Positions 43,919 to 53,396 of a stretch of DNA of 64,000 bases are shown here, in pieces (position 1 is the stretch's first letter; the number at the start of each line of letters is the position of its first letter). A model generated the notes under the pieces. The model did not search any database. It worked only from the letters and a program-made list of their open reading frames with translations, and was not told where the DNA came from. The translations under genes were made by a program, and so were the position numbers. This DNA comes from CALBZG01 sp964486295. Lineage in GTDB: Bacteria > Bacillota > Clostridia > Peptostreptococcales > Anaerovoracaceae. Location: assembly GCA_964486295.1 (NCBI GenBank), contig CAZAMF010000001.1, positions 248,001-312,000 of the forward strand. The letters run 5' to 3'.

Positions 43919-45748
43919 ATGTGTGGTATTGTTGGATATGTGGGAACAGGAGATGCAAGGGAAGTCATTATTGACGGCCTGAAGAAGCTGGAGTACAGGG
44001 GTTATGATTCGGCTGGCATCGCGCTGTGCCTGGACGGCAAATTAGAAGTCAGGAAGTCGGTAGGGAGAATCGCCAATCTGGAGACTCTGCTGAGTAAAGA
44101 AAATATTAAAGCAACTGCAGGCATTGGCCATACCAGATGGGCTACCCATGGCGCGCCTTCAGATTTGAACGCTCATCCGCATTGCAATCAGGAGAGCACC
44201 ATCGCGGTTGTCCATAACGGTATTATTGAAAACTACGTCGATCTGAAAGAATGGCTCATAAATGATTATGGTATACACTTTAATTCCGAGACGGATACGG
44301 AGGTCATTGCACACCTGGTGAGCATTTACTATGACGGGAATCTGGAAGATGCGGTATTCAAAGCCATAGACAAAATGAGAGGAGCTTTTTCCGTGGGCGT
44401 TGTTTGTGCGGACGAACCCGGTAAAATCGTGGCATTCAGAAGAGACGCTCCTTTGATCGCCGGCATCGGGCAGAATTGCAACTTCATCGCATCGGATATT
44501 CCAGCGCTGCTGAAATATGTGAGAGAAATTTATCTCATAGAAAATAATGAAACCGTCATCCTGACGAAGGATGATATTAAGATATACAATGCCGCAAGAG
44601 AGGAAGTCCATCGCGATGTTTTCCATGTGACATGGGATGCCGACGCGGCTGAGAAGGGCGGATTTGATCACTTCATGCTGAAAGAGATTTATGAGCAGCC
44701 GGAAGGATTGCATGAAACTCTGTGCCGGAGGCTGGATCCGGATGGACAGGTGCTGCTGGACGGCATCAGAATGACAAAAGAAGATATTCTGAACTTCAAC
44801 AAGGTCTACATCGTAGCGTGCGGCACCGCCTATCACGCCGGGCTTGTGGGCAAATATGCCATCGAAAAAATGGCAAAAATTCCGGTCGAAGTGGAAGTTG
44901 CCAGTGAATTCCGCTACAGAGATCCTTTTGTTGATGAGAACACACTGTTTATTGCCGTCAGCCAATCCGGAGAGACGCTGGATACTCTGGCCGCGCTGCG
45001 GGAAGCGAAAAGCAAAGGCGCAAGGATCCTTTCGGTGGTGAATGTCGTCGGCAGCTCTGTGGCTCGCGAGTCCGATGATGTTTTTTACACATGGGCCGGA
45101 CCTGAAATAGCAGTGGCATCTACGAAAGCATATACAACGCAGGTGATGTGCATGTTTCTCATCGGCCTCTATATGGGGCATACCAAAGGGATCATCGATC
45201 CGGGTTACTACACTCAGCTGATTGAGGAACTCAAGATGATACCTGGCAAATTGAGGCTGGTTTTACAAGATGAAAACAAAATCCGCGATATCGCCAAGCG
45301 TATCTACAAAAGGGAACAGGTTTTTTTTATTGGAAGAGGGCCGGATGTAGGGGTATCTTATGAAGGGTCGCTCAAACTGAAGGAGATCTCCTATATCAAT
45401 TCTTTTGCCATCGCAGCCGGAGAACTGAAGCATGGAACCATCGCTTTGATCGAGCAGGGAACTATGGTGGTGGCACTGGCTACCCAAAGTAAACTGTACG
45501 AAAAAATGCTTTCCAATATTCAGGAAGTCAAGGCAAGAGGGGCTTGGGTGCTGGGTATCGCCAAGGAAAACAATCAGGAGATCCTGAAGCAGGCGGATGA
45601 AGTACTGTTCATACCGGAGTGCATGGATGAAATCACACCGCTGCTTTCCGTTGTACCATTGCAGCTTCTGGCTTATCACATTGCCAAAGAACGTGGATGC
45701 GACATCGATAAACCAAAAAATTTAGCAAAAAGTGTAACAGTCGAATAA
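43919..45748 (+). CDS. glmS: Glutamine-fructose-6-phosphate aminotransferase
   Basis: A 609-residue enzyme. The mature N-terminus CGIVGYVG provides the glutaminase nucleophile, with GHTRWATHG and a tandem SIS domain (ACGTAYHAGL, SQSGETLDTL, STKAYTTQV) and the C-terminal LAKSVTVE. It makes glucosamine 6-phosphate for wall precursors, the step before GlmM. The 22 bases before it hold a ribosome site (GAGGAG). No glmS ribozyme lies upstream, as the gene is inside the cda operon. Confidence 0.95.
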   Translation: MCGIVGYVGTGDAREVIIDGLKKLEYRGYDSAGIALCLDGKLEVRKSVGRIANLETLLSKENIKATAGIGHTRWATHGAPSDLNAHPHCNQESTIAVVHNGIIENYVDLKEWLINDYGIHFNSETDTEVIAHLVSIYYDGNLEDAVFKAIDKMRGAFSVGVVCADEPGKIVAFRRDAPLIAGIGQNCNFIASDIPALLKYVREIYLIENNETVILTKDDIKIYNAAREEVHRDVFHVTWDADAAEKGGFDHFMLKEIYEQPEGLHETLCRRLDPDGQVLLDGIRMTKEDILNFNKVYIVACGTAYHAGLVGKYAIEKMAKIPVEVEVASEFRYRDPFVDENTLFIAVSQSGETLDTLAALREAKSKGARILSVVNVVGSSVARESDDVFYTWAGPEIAVASTKAYTTQVMCMFLIGLYMGHTKGIIDPGYYTQLIEELKMIPGKLRLVLQDENKIRDIAKRIYKREQVFFIGRGPDVGVSYEGSLKLKEISYINSFAIAAGELKHGTIALIEQGTMVVALATQSKLYEKMLSNIQEVKARGAWVLGIAKENNQEILKQADEVLFIPECMDEITPLLSVVPLQLLAYHIAKERGCDIDKPKNLAKSVTVE

Positions 45749-45790
45749 AAGATTTGAGATCCCGCTTTAAAAGTTTGAAAGGATTTTTTA

Positions 45791-45837
45791 ATAGGCAGTT
45801 GGCAAAGATTTGATTTATGCTGACTGTCTATTATACT
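45791..45837 (+). promoter_or_regulatory. Hairpin/dyad and promoter before the MoaD-AOR-LarA unit
   Basis: A 14-base dyad (45791-45804 with 45818-45831) pairs fully if three G-T wobbles are allowed. TTGATT (45810-45815), a 16-base spacer and TATACT (45832-45837) form a plausible promoter within it. The dyad could be an operator or the terminator of glmS with a poor T tract. Confidence 0.45.
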
Positions 45838-45865
45838 CAGAATTTATCGTAAGGAGAGAACTCTG

Positions 45866-46099
45866 ATGATCAAGGTGAGACTGCATGGATATCTGACATA
45901 TAAATCGGGTAATAACACGGGTATGGTGGAATTCCAGCAGACAGAAAACTTGAAAATCATAGATATCATTCAGCGTCTCTTAAAAGATGACTCCTATCTG
46001 TCTGTTATCACCATTAACGGTGTTGTTGAAAGTGATTACAATACGATCTGCAACGATGGTGATTTTATAGAAATATATCCGGTTTTTGGCGGCGGTTGA
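45866..46099 (+). CDS. MoaD/ThiS-like sulfur carrier protein
   Basis: A 77-residue beta-grasp protein ending in the diagnostic double glycine (YPVFGGG) needed for adenylation and thiocarboxylation. It lies immediately before an aldehyde:ferredoxin oxidoreductase gene, overlapping its longest frame, so it probably supplies sulfur for that enzyme's tungstopterin cofactor. AAGGAGAG precedes the ATG. Confidence 0.83.
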   Translation: MIKVRLHGYLTYKSGNNTGMVEFQQTENLKIIDIIQRLLKDDSYLSVITINGVVESDYNTICNDGDFIEIYPVFGGG

Positions 46100-46121
46100 A
46101 AATGAGAGGGAGGTACTATTG

Positions 46122-48002
46122 ATGTCATTTGGTTACACAGGAAACATACTGAGGATAAATCTGACCGATAAAAAAATATCGGTGGAACAGCAGGATGACC
46201 AGTTTTACAGGACATACATAGGCGGCAAAGGAATCATCGCGTACTATCTTCTTAAAGAAATCGATCCCAAAATTGACGGCCTGGATGAAAGAAACAAATT
46301 GATATTTGCTACAGGGGTTATGACAGGGCTTCCTATGGCAGGTATGCCCAGATATACAGTCGGAGCAAAATCCCCTCTGATCGATGGATTCGGACAGTCA
46401 GAAGCAGGAGGGTTTTGGGGACCCGAACTGAAAAAAGCCGGGTTTGATGTCGTTATTATAGAAGGCAAATCGGATAAACCGGTATATATAAGCATACAGG
46501 ATCAACAGGTGGAAATCAAAGATGCACAGCACTTATGGGGAAAAGAAACCGGCGAAGTGCAGGAGATGATTAGAAATGAACTCAAGAATCCTCATACAAT
46601 AGTAGCACAGATCGGTCCGGGTGGAGAAAAGCTTGTACGCTATGCTTGCATTACCAATAATTTGAAACATTACAACGGAAGAACCGGCATGGGAGCGGTC
46701 ATGGGTTCTAAAAACCTTAGGGCCATTGCAGTTTCCGGCACCGGCAAAATAGAGTTTCATGACCCGGCAGCTATAAATAAAATCAGCAAGGATTTTTTGA
46801 GCATCATGATGGAGCATCCGCAGAGCCGGGGTCTTTATGACTATGGGACGTCGGGAGCAGTTGCCGCATTGAGTCTTCAAGGATATTTGCCTTCTTTTAA
46901 TTTTCAGATCGGTGAATTTGAGGATGCGGAGCTAATAACAGGGCAAAAATTAGTTGAGACACTCCTTAAAAAAAGAGAGGGCTGTTATGCTTGCGCGTTG
47001 AAATGCAAAAGAGTTGTTGAAGTGGACGAGGAAAATTGCCATGTTGACCCTAAATTCGGTGGACCGGAATATGAGACGATTGCCGGATTCAGCTGCATTT
47101 GCGGGTGCAATGATTTGAAGGTCGTATCAAAAGCCAATGAATTATGCAACCGTTATGGCATTGATACAATAACCGCTGCATTAACGATTTCATTTGTGAT
47201 GGAATGCTTCCAAAAGGGGATTTTGACATCAAAGGATACCGGCGGTATCGAAGTGAATTTTGGAGACAGCGCAGTAATTTATAAGCTGATAGAAATGATA
47301 GCAAAACGGGAAGGTTTTGGAGACTTACTTGCAGAAGGAAGCTTCCGGGCAGCAGAAAAAATAGGCAAGGGAAGCGAACTGCTTATTATGACCAGTAAAA
47401 AGCAGGAAACTGCATCTCTGGATGGAAGAACAAAAGCGGGCTTGATACTTGCTTACGGTTCATCAGAAAATGGGCCGGATCATATGTATGTGATCCATGA
47501 CCAGATGATTGCAAAAGCAGGAGCCATCGTTGATGAGCTTTCGGCTATCGGTGTCATACAGCCGGTGCCGACGTTGGATTTCGGTTGGGAAAAAGCAAGA
47601 GTGTTTAAGGTTTTATCCGAGTGGACCAGCTTCATGAATAGTGCCGGTATCTGTATACTGGCTGTCATGCCAAGAGGTGCTGTTTCAGCACAGACAGTGG
47701 TTGATTTACTGCGGGCAGCTACCGGCTGGAATACCAGCCTTGATGAAATACTCAAAGCAGGAGAAAGAGCCATTGCAATGGGCAGAATGTTCAATATAGC
47801 CTGCGGAATGACCAAAGAAGATGATTTTCCATCGCCAAAGCATTTTTTGCCGTTAGTAAACATAAAAGCGCCGTCTTATAAAGTGGATAGACAAGAGTAT
47901 GATGATTTACTGGTGAAGATGTATAAAATAAGAGGATATGGTGAAGACGGCGTGCCGTCGGAAGCAAAGCTTCATGAATTAAGTATCGGTTGGCTGGCTT
48001 GA
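46122..48002 (+). CDS. Aldehyde:ferredoxin oxidoreductase family (tungstopterin)
   Basis: A 626-residue AOR-family protein. The N-terminal domain (GYTGNILRINLTDKKISVE, YIGGKGIIAYYLL) and the pterin-binding regions (GPGGEKLVRYACITNN, RTGMGAVMGSKNLRAIAV) are clear. The [4Fe-4S] site shows C288, C291 and C295 (CYACALKC) plus a distal Cys near NSAGICILA. Such enzymes oxidise aldehydes to acids with ferredoxin, or reduce acids. The substrate is unknown. GGGAGG precedes the ATG. The neighbour LarA-like racemase suggests a 2-hydroxyacid-related pathway. Confidence 0.9.
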   Translation: MSFGYTGNILRINLTDKKISVEQQDDQFYRTYIGGKGIIAYYLLKEIDPKIDGLDERNKLIFATGVMTGLPMAGMPRYTVGAKSPLIDGFGQSEAGGFWGPELKKAGFDVVIIEGKSDKPVYISIQDQQVEIKDAQHLWGKETGEVQEMIRNELKNPHTIVAQIGPGGEKLVRYACITNNLKHYNGRTGMGAVMGSKNLRAIAVSGTGKIEFHDPAAINKISKDFLSIMMEHPQSRGLYDYGTSGAVAALSLQGYLPSFNFQIGEFEDAELITGQKLVETLLKKREGCYACALKCKRVVEVDEENCHVDPKFGGPEYETIAGFSCICGCNDLKVVSKANELCNRYGIDTITAALTISFVMECFQKGILTSKDTGGIEVNFGDSAVIYKLIEMIAKREGFGDLLAEGSFRAAEKIGKGSELLIMTSKKQETASLDGRTKAGLILAYGSSENGPDHMYVIHDQMIAKAGAIVDELSAIGVIQPVPTLDFGWEKARVFKVLSEWTSFMNSAGICILAVMPRGAVSAQTVVDLLRAATGWNTSLDEILKAGERAIAMGRMFNIACGMTKEDDFPSPKHFLPLVNIKAPSYKVDRQEYDDLLVKMYKIRGYGEDGVPSEAKLHELSIGWLA

Positions 48003-48042
48003 TAGAATAAGCATAAACAGCATAAGACACGGAGGTGCTGAC

Positions 48043-49293
48043 TTGAAGTTTGAATTAAAATATGGAAAAGATCATGTAGAATTTGAAATAGAAGAAAAGA
48101 ATTACATGTGTTCATTACTTCCAAATGAAATTGAATTTGAATTAAAAGGAGAAGAGGAAGTTAAAAGAGCACTGGAAAATCCGATAGGAACTAAAAGACT
48201 GAAGGATATCGTAAAACCCGGAGAAAAAATAGTCATCATAACAAGCGATATCACAAGGCCGATGCCCAGCAAGGTCGTTCTTCCACCGGTGATCGATGAA
48301 TTGAAGATGGCGGAGGTACAAGAAAAGGACATCACCATCGTATTAGCACGTGGCAGCCATAGAGGTCATAGCGAAGAAGAAAAAAAGTATCTGGTCGGAG
48401 AAGAAATATATAACAGCAATATAAATATTATGGATAGTGATATGACCCGGTGTATCAACTTGGGGAGATGCAAAAATGGGACACCTGTAGATATCTTTGA
48501 ACCGGTAGCGAAGGCAGATAGAATAATCTGCATGGGCAATATAGAATATCATTATTTTGCGGGATATTCCGGTGGGGCAAAGGCGATCATGCCAGGGGTG
48601 TCGAGCCATGACGCAATCCAGGCTAATCATTCAAATATGGTGAAAAAAGAAGCGTATGCAGGGAACCTTGACACCAATCCTGTAAGACAGGATATTGACG
48701 AAGCTGGAGAGTATATTCGTATAGACTTTATTGTGAATGTCATTCTAAACAGTAAAAAGGAGATCGTAAAGGCAGTAGCAGGCCACTATATCAAAGCCCA
48801 TAGAGAAGGCTGTAAGGTATTGGATGAATTATACGGAATACAATTGGAGAAGCAAGCGGATATTGTGATCGTATCCCCGGGCGGATTTCCGAAGGATATC
48901 AATCTTTACCAATCTCAAAAGGGACTGGACAATGCAAAACAGGCAGTAAAAGATGGCGGGATCATAATACTGGCGGCTTCCGCTAAAGAAAAATTCGGAG
49001 AAAGTACTTTTGAAGAGTGGATGCTGAGTAAAGAACCACAGGAAATGATAAAAGAAATCAAAGAAAATTTCAAATTAGGCGGACACAAAGCAGCCGCAAT
49101 CGCTTTGGTATTGGAGAAAGCCAAGATTTATATGGTGTCGGATTTGGAAGATGAATTAGTAAAAAATATTCATTTTATACCGTTTAAAACGGTACAAGAG
49201 GCTGTGGATGCAGCATTAAAAGAACTGGGAGACGAATCACAGATCCTAATAATGCCGGTTGCCGGGTCGACATTAGCAAAATATAATCAATAA
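48043..49293 (+). CDS. larA: LarA-family nickel-pincer 2-hydroxyacid racemase/epimerase
   Basis: A 416-residue protein starting with TTG after GGAGGTG. LarA landmarks are found: H106 in ARGSHRGHSEEE, H170 in YHYFAGYSGGAKAIMPG, the cofactor-anchoring Lys180 and H196 in ANHSN, equivalent to H108, H174, K184 and H200 of lactate racemase. These enzymes use a pyridinium dithiocarboxylate-nickel cofactor made by LarB, LarC and LarE, none of which is in the window. Many homologues act on 2-hydroxyacids other than lactate, so the precise substrate is open. Confidence 0.83.
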   Translation: MKFELKYGKDHVEFEIEEKNYMCSLLPNEIEFELKGEEEVKRALENPIGTKRLKDIVKPGEKIVIITSDITRPMPSKVVLPPVIDELKMAEVQEKDITIVLARGSHRGHSEEEKKYLVGEEIYNSNINIMDSDMTRCINLGRCKNGTPVDIFEPVAKADRIICMGNIEYHYFAGYSGGAKAIMPGVSSHDAIQANHSNMVKKEAYAGNLDTNPVRQDIDEAGEYIRIDFIVNVILNSKKEIVKAVAGHYIKAHREGCKVLDELYGIQLEKQADIVIVSPGGFPKDINLYQSQKGLDNAKQAVKDGGIIILAASAKEKFGESTFEEWMLSKEPQEMIKEIKENFKLGGHKAAAIALVLEKAKIYMVSDLEDELVKNIHFIPFKTVQEAVDAALKELGDESQILIMPVAGSTLAKYNQ

Positions 49294-49319
49294 AAAAAGT
49301 GGGTATAGCCCACTTTTTT
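49292..49319. terminator. Bidirectional terminator
   Basis: AAAAAAGTGGG-TATAG-CCCACTTTTTT, with A and T runs on opposite sides, serving both the larA-like gene and the convergent acetyltransferase gene. Confidence 0.85.
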
Positions 49320-49328
49320 CTTTCAGCA

Positions 49329-49799
49329 CTAAATCTTTTTTGTAAAAAGCACTATTCTACTGCCGATCCCGTCGTAGTCGGTATGTACCTGTACGCCATC
49401 AATTTCACAGTCACCCGGATCAATAGTGAAGCCAACCGAAGTGTGAAAAGCAATAGAGGCTTTGTTAACAATAGATGTAACCAGATGGACGGTGTCCACA
49501 CCCTTCTGTTTTACATAGCTGTCGAAGTGCTGGTACATTTTACGGCCAATGCCCTGTCCTCGATATTTTGGATTCACACCAAAAAAGTGGATATATGCTT
49601 CGTTGGGGTGGGCAGGGGAGATGAAACCAACAAGGAAGGCAATCAGTTCTCCGTTGTCTTCCATGATAAAGCTTGTTTCGCCAAAATGCTTGAAAAACAA
49701 TCGCGGAAGCATATCTGCCATCTGGCGGCCGCCCCACCAGTCATTGATAACGGAAATCACGCTAATATAGTCAGATTCTGTTGCATTTCTAATGACCAT
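49329..49799 (-). CDS. GNAT-family N-acetyltransferase
   Basis: A 156-residue GNAT protein with IRNATESDYISVISVINDWWGGRQ at the N-terminus, the acetyl-CoA motif GVNPKYRGQGIGRKMYQHF and a C-terminal SIAFHTSVGFTIDPGD. AGGAGG correctly precedes the ATG at 49799, so the longer frame is rejected. Substrate unknown. Confidence 0.85.
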   Translation of the reverse strand: MVIRNATESDYISVISVINDWWGGRQMADMLPRLFFKHFGETSFIMEDNGELIAFLVGFISPAHPNEAYIHFFGVNPKYRGQGIGRKMYQHFDSYVKQKGVDTVHLVTSIVNKASIAFHTSVGFTIDPGDCEIDGVQVHTDYDGIGSRIVLFTKKI

Positions 49800-50130
49800 A
49801 CGAATACCTCCTAGTTTAAAATACCAAAAACCAACATTGTCACTTGTATCAAAAATGATAATTACTTTTTGGTACAAAGTCAATCAGGGGCCATAAAAAA
49901 TGAAGGGACTGTCAAGCTGACGGTTACTTCGATTATTTCATAATTATATATCCATATATTTTTTTGGAGTGATTTTTTATACGTGGTTGGGGATATATAT
50001 AGTATATGAAACTTATTCCCGAAAATAAAATATTGATTTTATTTTCATAATTTTCATGCTGAACAGTATACAGAGTGTTATTGCTAATTGAAAATTTCGT
50101 GCGTGAACGCACAGGAAAGGAGTGTCAATT
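49800..50130. other. A+T-rich divergent intergenic region
   Basis: No gene seen. It contains an inverted pair TACCAAAAA (49822-49830) / TTTTTGGTA (49866-49874) on the acetyltransferase side and a long, A+T-rich leader before the 4-hydroxybutyryl-CoA dehydratase gene. I cannot single out a convincing promoter. Confidence 0.4.
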
Positions 50131-51579
50131 ATGCCCATGAAAACAGGAGCAGAATATATTGCCAGCCTGAGAGAGCTGAAGCTGAATGTCTATATGTTTG
50201 GAGAGAAGATCGAATCTCCGGTGGACCATCCTATCATTATACCGTCAATGAATGCTGTAGCCCTGACCTATGATCTGGCGCTGGACCCTATGTACGAGGA
50301 CCTGATGACTGTCAAATCACACATCACAGGTGAGAAGATCAATTTATTCAACCACGTTTTTCAAAGTACCGCAGACCTGGTTCAAAAGGTCAAGAGGCAG
50401 AGGATGTTGGGTCAGAAAACCGCCTGCTGCTTCCAGAGATGTGTCGGTCAGGACGCATTCAATGCCGTTTACAGCACCTCGTATGAAGTGGATCAGAAAT
50501 ATGGCACGGATTATCAGAAGAGATTTATTAAATTTCTGGAGTATGCTCAGAAAAATGATCTGGTCACCGACGGTGCGATGACAGATGTAAAAGGCGACAG
50601 GGGCCTGTCCCCAAGTGCGCAGGCGGATCCGGACCTCTATCTGAGGGTAGTGGAAAGAAGACCGGATGGAATTGTAGTCAACGGCTGCAAGGCGCATCAG
50701 ACGGGTATCGTAAACTCACATGAAGTGCTGGTAATGCCGACCATCGCGATGGACCCTGAAGATAAGGATTTTGCGGTTTCGTTCTCCGTGCCAACGGATT
50801 CGCCGGGCATAACGCTGATCTATGGGCGTCAATCCTGTGATACCAGAAAAATGGAAGGGACCGAAATTGATGTGGGCAACAGCCGTTTCGGCGGACATGA
50901 GGCTCTCGTGATTTTCGATCACGTTTTCGTTCCGAACGATAGAATCTTCCTGAATGGAGAAACGGAATTTGTAGGGATGCTGGTGGAGAGATTTGCAGGT
51001 CATCACAGACCAAGCTATGCATGCAAGTGCGGTGTGGGAGACGTGCTGATCGGAGCAGCAGCACTCGCCGCTGAATATAACGGCGCAGCAAAAGCATCTC
51101 ATATCAAAGATAAGCTCATTGAAATGACCCATTTGAACGAAACGATTTATTCATCCGCGTTGGCGTGTTCTTACGAGGGCGCCGCAACCCCTTCGGGAGC
51201 GTATTTGATAGAATTGCTTCTGGCAAATGTCTGCAAGCAGAATGTAACCCGGTTCCCTTATGAAATGACACGCTTGGCAGAAGATATTGCCGGCGGCATC
51301 ATGGTAACTCAGCCTTCTGAAAAAGACTTCAGAAGTCCGGAAATCGGCCATTACATTGATAAGTATCTCCGCGGTGTAAGCACTGTCCCAACCGAAAACC
51401 GCATGAGGATCATGAGGCTGATAGAAAACCTGACATTAGGAACGGGAGCCGTTGGATATCGGACGGAGTCCATGCATGGAGCGGGTTCACCTCAGGCACA
51501 GCGAATCATGATTGCCCGAATGGCGAACCTGGAGCATAAAAAGAAGCTCGCCAAAGAAATAGCCAAAATCAAAGATTAA
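50131..51579 (+). CDS. abfD: 4-hydroxybutyryl-CoA dehydratase/vinylacetyl-CoA isomerase
   Basis: A 482-residue flavin and [4Fe-4S] enzyme. Cluster ligands appear in CCFQRCVGQDA (C100, C104 in this numbering) and in HHRPSYACKCG (about H291/H292 and C298/C300). It dehydrates 4-hydroxybutyryl-CoA to crotonyl-CoA through a radical mechanism, the key step of 4-aminobutyrate and succinate-semialdehyde fermentation in Clostridia. AAAGGAG precedes the ATG at 50131. CoA-transferase and 4-hydroxybutyrate dehydrogenase are not nearby, so the pathway is split in this genome. Confidence 0.93.
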   Translation: MPMKTGAEYIASLRELKLNVYMFGEKIESPVDHPIIIPSMNAVALTYDLALDPMYEDLMTVKSHITGEKINLFNHVFQSTADLVQKVKRQRMLGQKTACCFQRCVGQDAFNAVYSTSYEVDQKYGTDYQKRFIKFLEYAQKNDLVTDGAMTDVKGDRGLSPSAQADPDLYLRVVERRPDGIVVNGCKAHQTGIVNSHEVLVMPTIAMDPEDKDFAVSFSVPTDSPGITLIYGRQSCDTRKMEGTEIDVGNSRFGGHEALVIFDHVFVPNDRIFLNGETEFVGMLVERFAGHHRPSYACKCGVGDVLIGAAALAAEYNGAAKASHIKDKLIEMTHLNETIYSSALACSYEGAATPSGAYLIELLLANVCKQNVTRFPYEMTRLAEDIAGGIMVTQPSEKDFRSPEIGHYIDKYLRGVSTVPTENRMRIMRLIENLTLGTGAVGYRTESMHGAGSPQAQRIMIARMANLEHKKKLAKEIAKIKD

Positions 51580-51614
51580 AAATACATTATTGAAGACCAG
51601 GAAAGGAGACAAAA

Positions 51615-51947
51615 ATGATGTTGTGGAAATGTACAGTATGCGGATACCTTCATGAGGGGGCAGAGGCTCCTGATGTTTGCCCGAAATGCGGAGCACCGAA
51701 AGAAAAGTTTGTTGCTTTGTCCGAGGAGGATGCCAAGAAAATCTTCGACTCAGACCGCACAAATGATATCCATATGGAAATCATAAAGCTGGCGATGAGA
51801 ATCAAGAATCTGGCAAAAGAGGGTATCGAAATCAATCTTGATCCGCCTTGTGTGGCTTTATTCAAGCAGGCTCACGATGAGGCCTGGGTAATCAAGCAAA
51901 GAAGCAAAGCGGAAATCGCGGGTCATGTAGCCAAAGGCAAGTGGTAA
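51615..51947 (+). CDS. Rubredoxin-like domain protein
   Basis: A 110-residue protein with an N-terminal rubrerythrin-type rubredoxin domain, CTVCGYLHEG and CPKCGAPKEKF giving the four Cys ligands of a single Fe. The remaining ~70 residues are helical with a lone Cys in LDPPCVALF. It lies 36 bases after abfD and before a terminator, so the two are probably co-expressed. It may supply electrons to, or protect, the oxygen-sensitive dehydratase; this is inference. Confidence 0.82.
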   Translation: MMLWKCTVCGYLHEGAEAPDVCPKCGAPKEKFVALSEEDAKKIFDSDRTNDIHMEIIKLAMRIKNLAKEGIEINLDPPCVALFKQAHDEAWVIKQRSKAEIAGHVAKGKW

Positions 51948-51953
51948 AACATT

Positions 51954-51985
51954 AGAGCCCCTTATTGGGGCTCTTGTTTCTTTTG
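51954..51985 (+). terminator. Intrinsic terminator of the abfD unit
   Basis: AGAGCCCC (51954-51961) pairs with GGGGCTCT (51967-51974), followed by a T-rich tract. Confidence 0.85.
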
Positions 51986-51999
51986 GAAGGATGATGAAT

Positions 52000-52491
52000 A
52001 TGGGAATATTGAGTAGATTGTTTGCAGGCAGCACAAGTGACATTCCTGCTGTCCGCAAGGTAGATCTGGAGCGTTACGCCGGCAAATGGTATGAAATTGC
52101 CAGGCTGCCGCATTCTTTTGAGAAGGATATGGACAATGTCACGGCTTTTTATAAAATCAGAAAAAGAGGAAAAATCAGGGTCATCAATACCGGCTATAAA
52201 TTCTGCAAGAAGAAAGTAGCCAAAGCCATCGGTTGGGTCCCGGATCCGAATTGCACAGGAAGGCTTATGGTTAGATTCTTTTGGCCATTTAAAAGCGAAT
52301 ACCGAATCATCAGACTCGATGAGGAAAAATACAGCTATGCCGTAGTCACCGGCAGTAATAAAAACTATCTTTGGATATTGAGCAGAAAACCGAAAATGAG
52401 CGACAGACTCTATAAAGAACTGATAGATGATCTGCATGAAAAAGGATTCAATGTTTCAAGAATAATCAAGGTGCCGCAAAACCGATATTAG
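52000..52491 (+). CDS. Lipocalin family protein (Blc-like)
   Basis: A 163-residue lipocalin with the first signature DLERYAGKWYEIARLPHSFEK, the NVTAFYKIRKRGKIRVIN strands and SYAVVTGSNKNYLWILSRKP near the end. It has no lipobox or clear signal peptide, unlike E. coli Blc. It probably binds a small hydrophobic molecule. GGAAGG at 51985-51990 fits the ATG at 52000 better than those at 51991 or 51994. Confidence 0.85.
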   Translation: MGILSRLFAGSTSDIPAVRKVDLERYAGKWYEIARLPHSFEKDMDNVTAFYKIRKRGKIRVINTGYKFCKKKVAKAIGWVPDPNCTGRLMVRFFWPFKSEYRIIRLDEEKYSYAVVTGSNKNYLWILSRKPKMSDRLYKELIDDLHEKGFNVSRIIKVPQNRY

Positions 52492-52509
52492 GTCAGGAGA
52501 AGTCATTTT

Positions 52510-53373
52510 ATGGATAAATTACGGAAAGTTCGAAAGACCGTTACCGGTAAGAATGCATTTGACGGAGCCGGCGTCAAGCTGGTGAGAGTCATTGGTTACA
52601 GTGATACAAAAGATTTTGATCCTTTTCTGATGCTTGATGCTTTTGATTCAAAAAATCCTGATGATTATATAAAAGGATTTCCGTGGCATGCTCATAGGGG
52701 CATCGAAACAGTAACGTATCTGATCCATGGAGATATTGAACACCGGGACAGCCTCGGCAACAAAGGCAGCATCATGGATGGGGACTGCCAGTGGATGACC
52801 GCCGGATCCGGCATCATCCATCAGGAGATGCCCAAACCCCGGGAGCGGATGCTGGGTGTTCAGCTCTGGCTGAATCTTCCCGCGAAATTCAAAATGACGG
52901 ATCCGGGTTACGGAGACATAAAAAGCGAAAAAATACCCGTTATTGATGAGGCCGGGAGCAGAATCAAAATCATAGCAGGGGATTATCGTGGCAGAAAAGG
53001 GGCATTTGAGGGTAAGTATGTCAAGGCAACCACGCTCGACGTGGAAATCTCGCCGGATACCGAATGGCAATTCTCAGGCAAACCGGAAGCGACACTTTTT
53101 ATTTACATCGTGAGCGGAGAAGGCTGCTTCGATCCGGAATATAGTGAAGTGGTGGATGCAAAACATGCTGTTTTATTTTCGCAGGGAGAAACGGTTCGTG
53201 TGAAATCAACAGAAAACGGCATCAGGTTTCTTCTTTTCACGGCGGAGCCTCTCCGGGAGCCCATCGCGTGGGGAGGGCCTATCGTCATGAATACCGCCGA
53301 TGAATTGGACGAGGCATTTCAGGAACTCGAGGAAAACACTTTTATTAAAAACAGCTCAAAGAAGCCTGAATAA
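52510..53373 (+). CDS. Pirin family protein
   Basis: A 287-residue bicupin. The N-terminal cupin has the metal-binding pattern FPWHAHRGIETVTYLIHGDIEHRDSLGNKG with His ligands, followed by WMTAGSGIIHQEMP. Some bacterial pirins have quercetin dioxygenase activity; others act as regulators. It follows the lipocalin gene after 18 bases, probably in one operon. Confidence 0.88.
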   Translation: MDKLRKVRKTVTGKNAFDGAGVKLVRVIGYSDTKDFDPFLMLDAFDSKNPDDYIKGFPWHAHRGIETVTYLIHGDIEHRDSLGNKGSIMDGDCQWMTAGSGIIHQEMPKPRERMLGVQLWLNLPAKFKMTDPGYGDIKSEKIPVIDEAGSRIKIIAGDYRGRKGAFEGKYVKATTLDVEISPDTEWQFSGKPEATLFIYIVSGEGCFDPEYSEVVDAKHAVLFSQGETVRVKSTENGIRFLLFTAEPLREPIAWGGPIVMNTADELDEAFQELEENTFIKNSSKKPE

Positions 53374-53396
53374 AATAACAGTTGGAATTCAATCTG

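Noticed and set aside
44159..45181. Long antisense open frame (340 codons) opposite glmS
   Set aside because: Lies entirely within a clearly coding gene, has no ribosome site and the translation has no recognisable domain; a compositional shadow.
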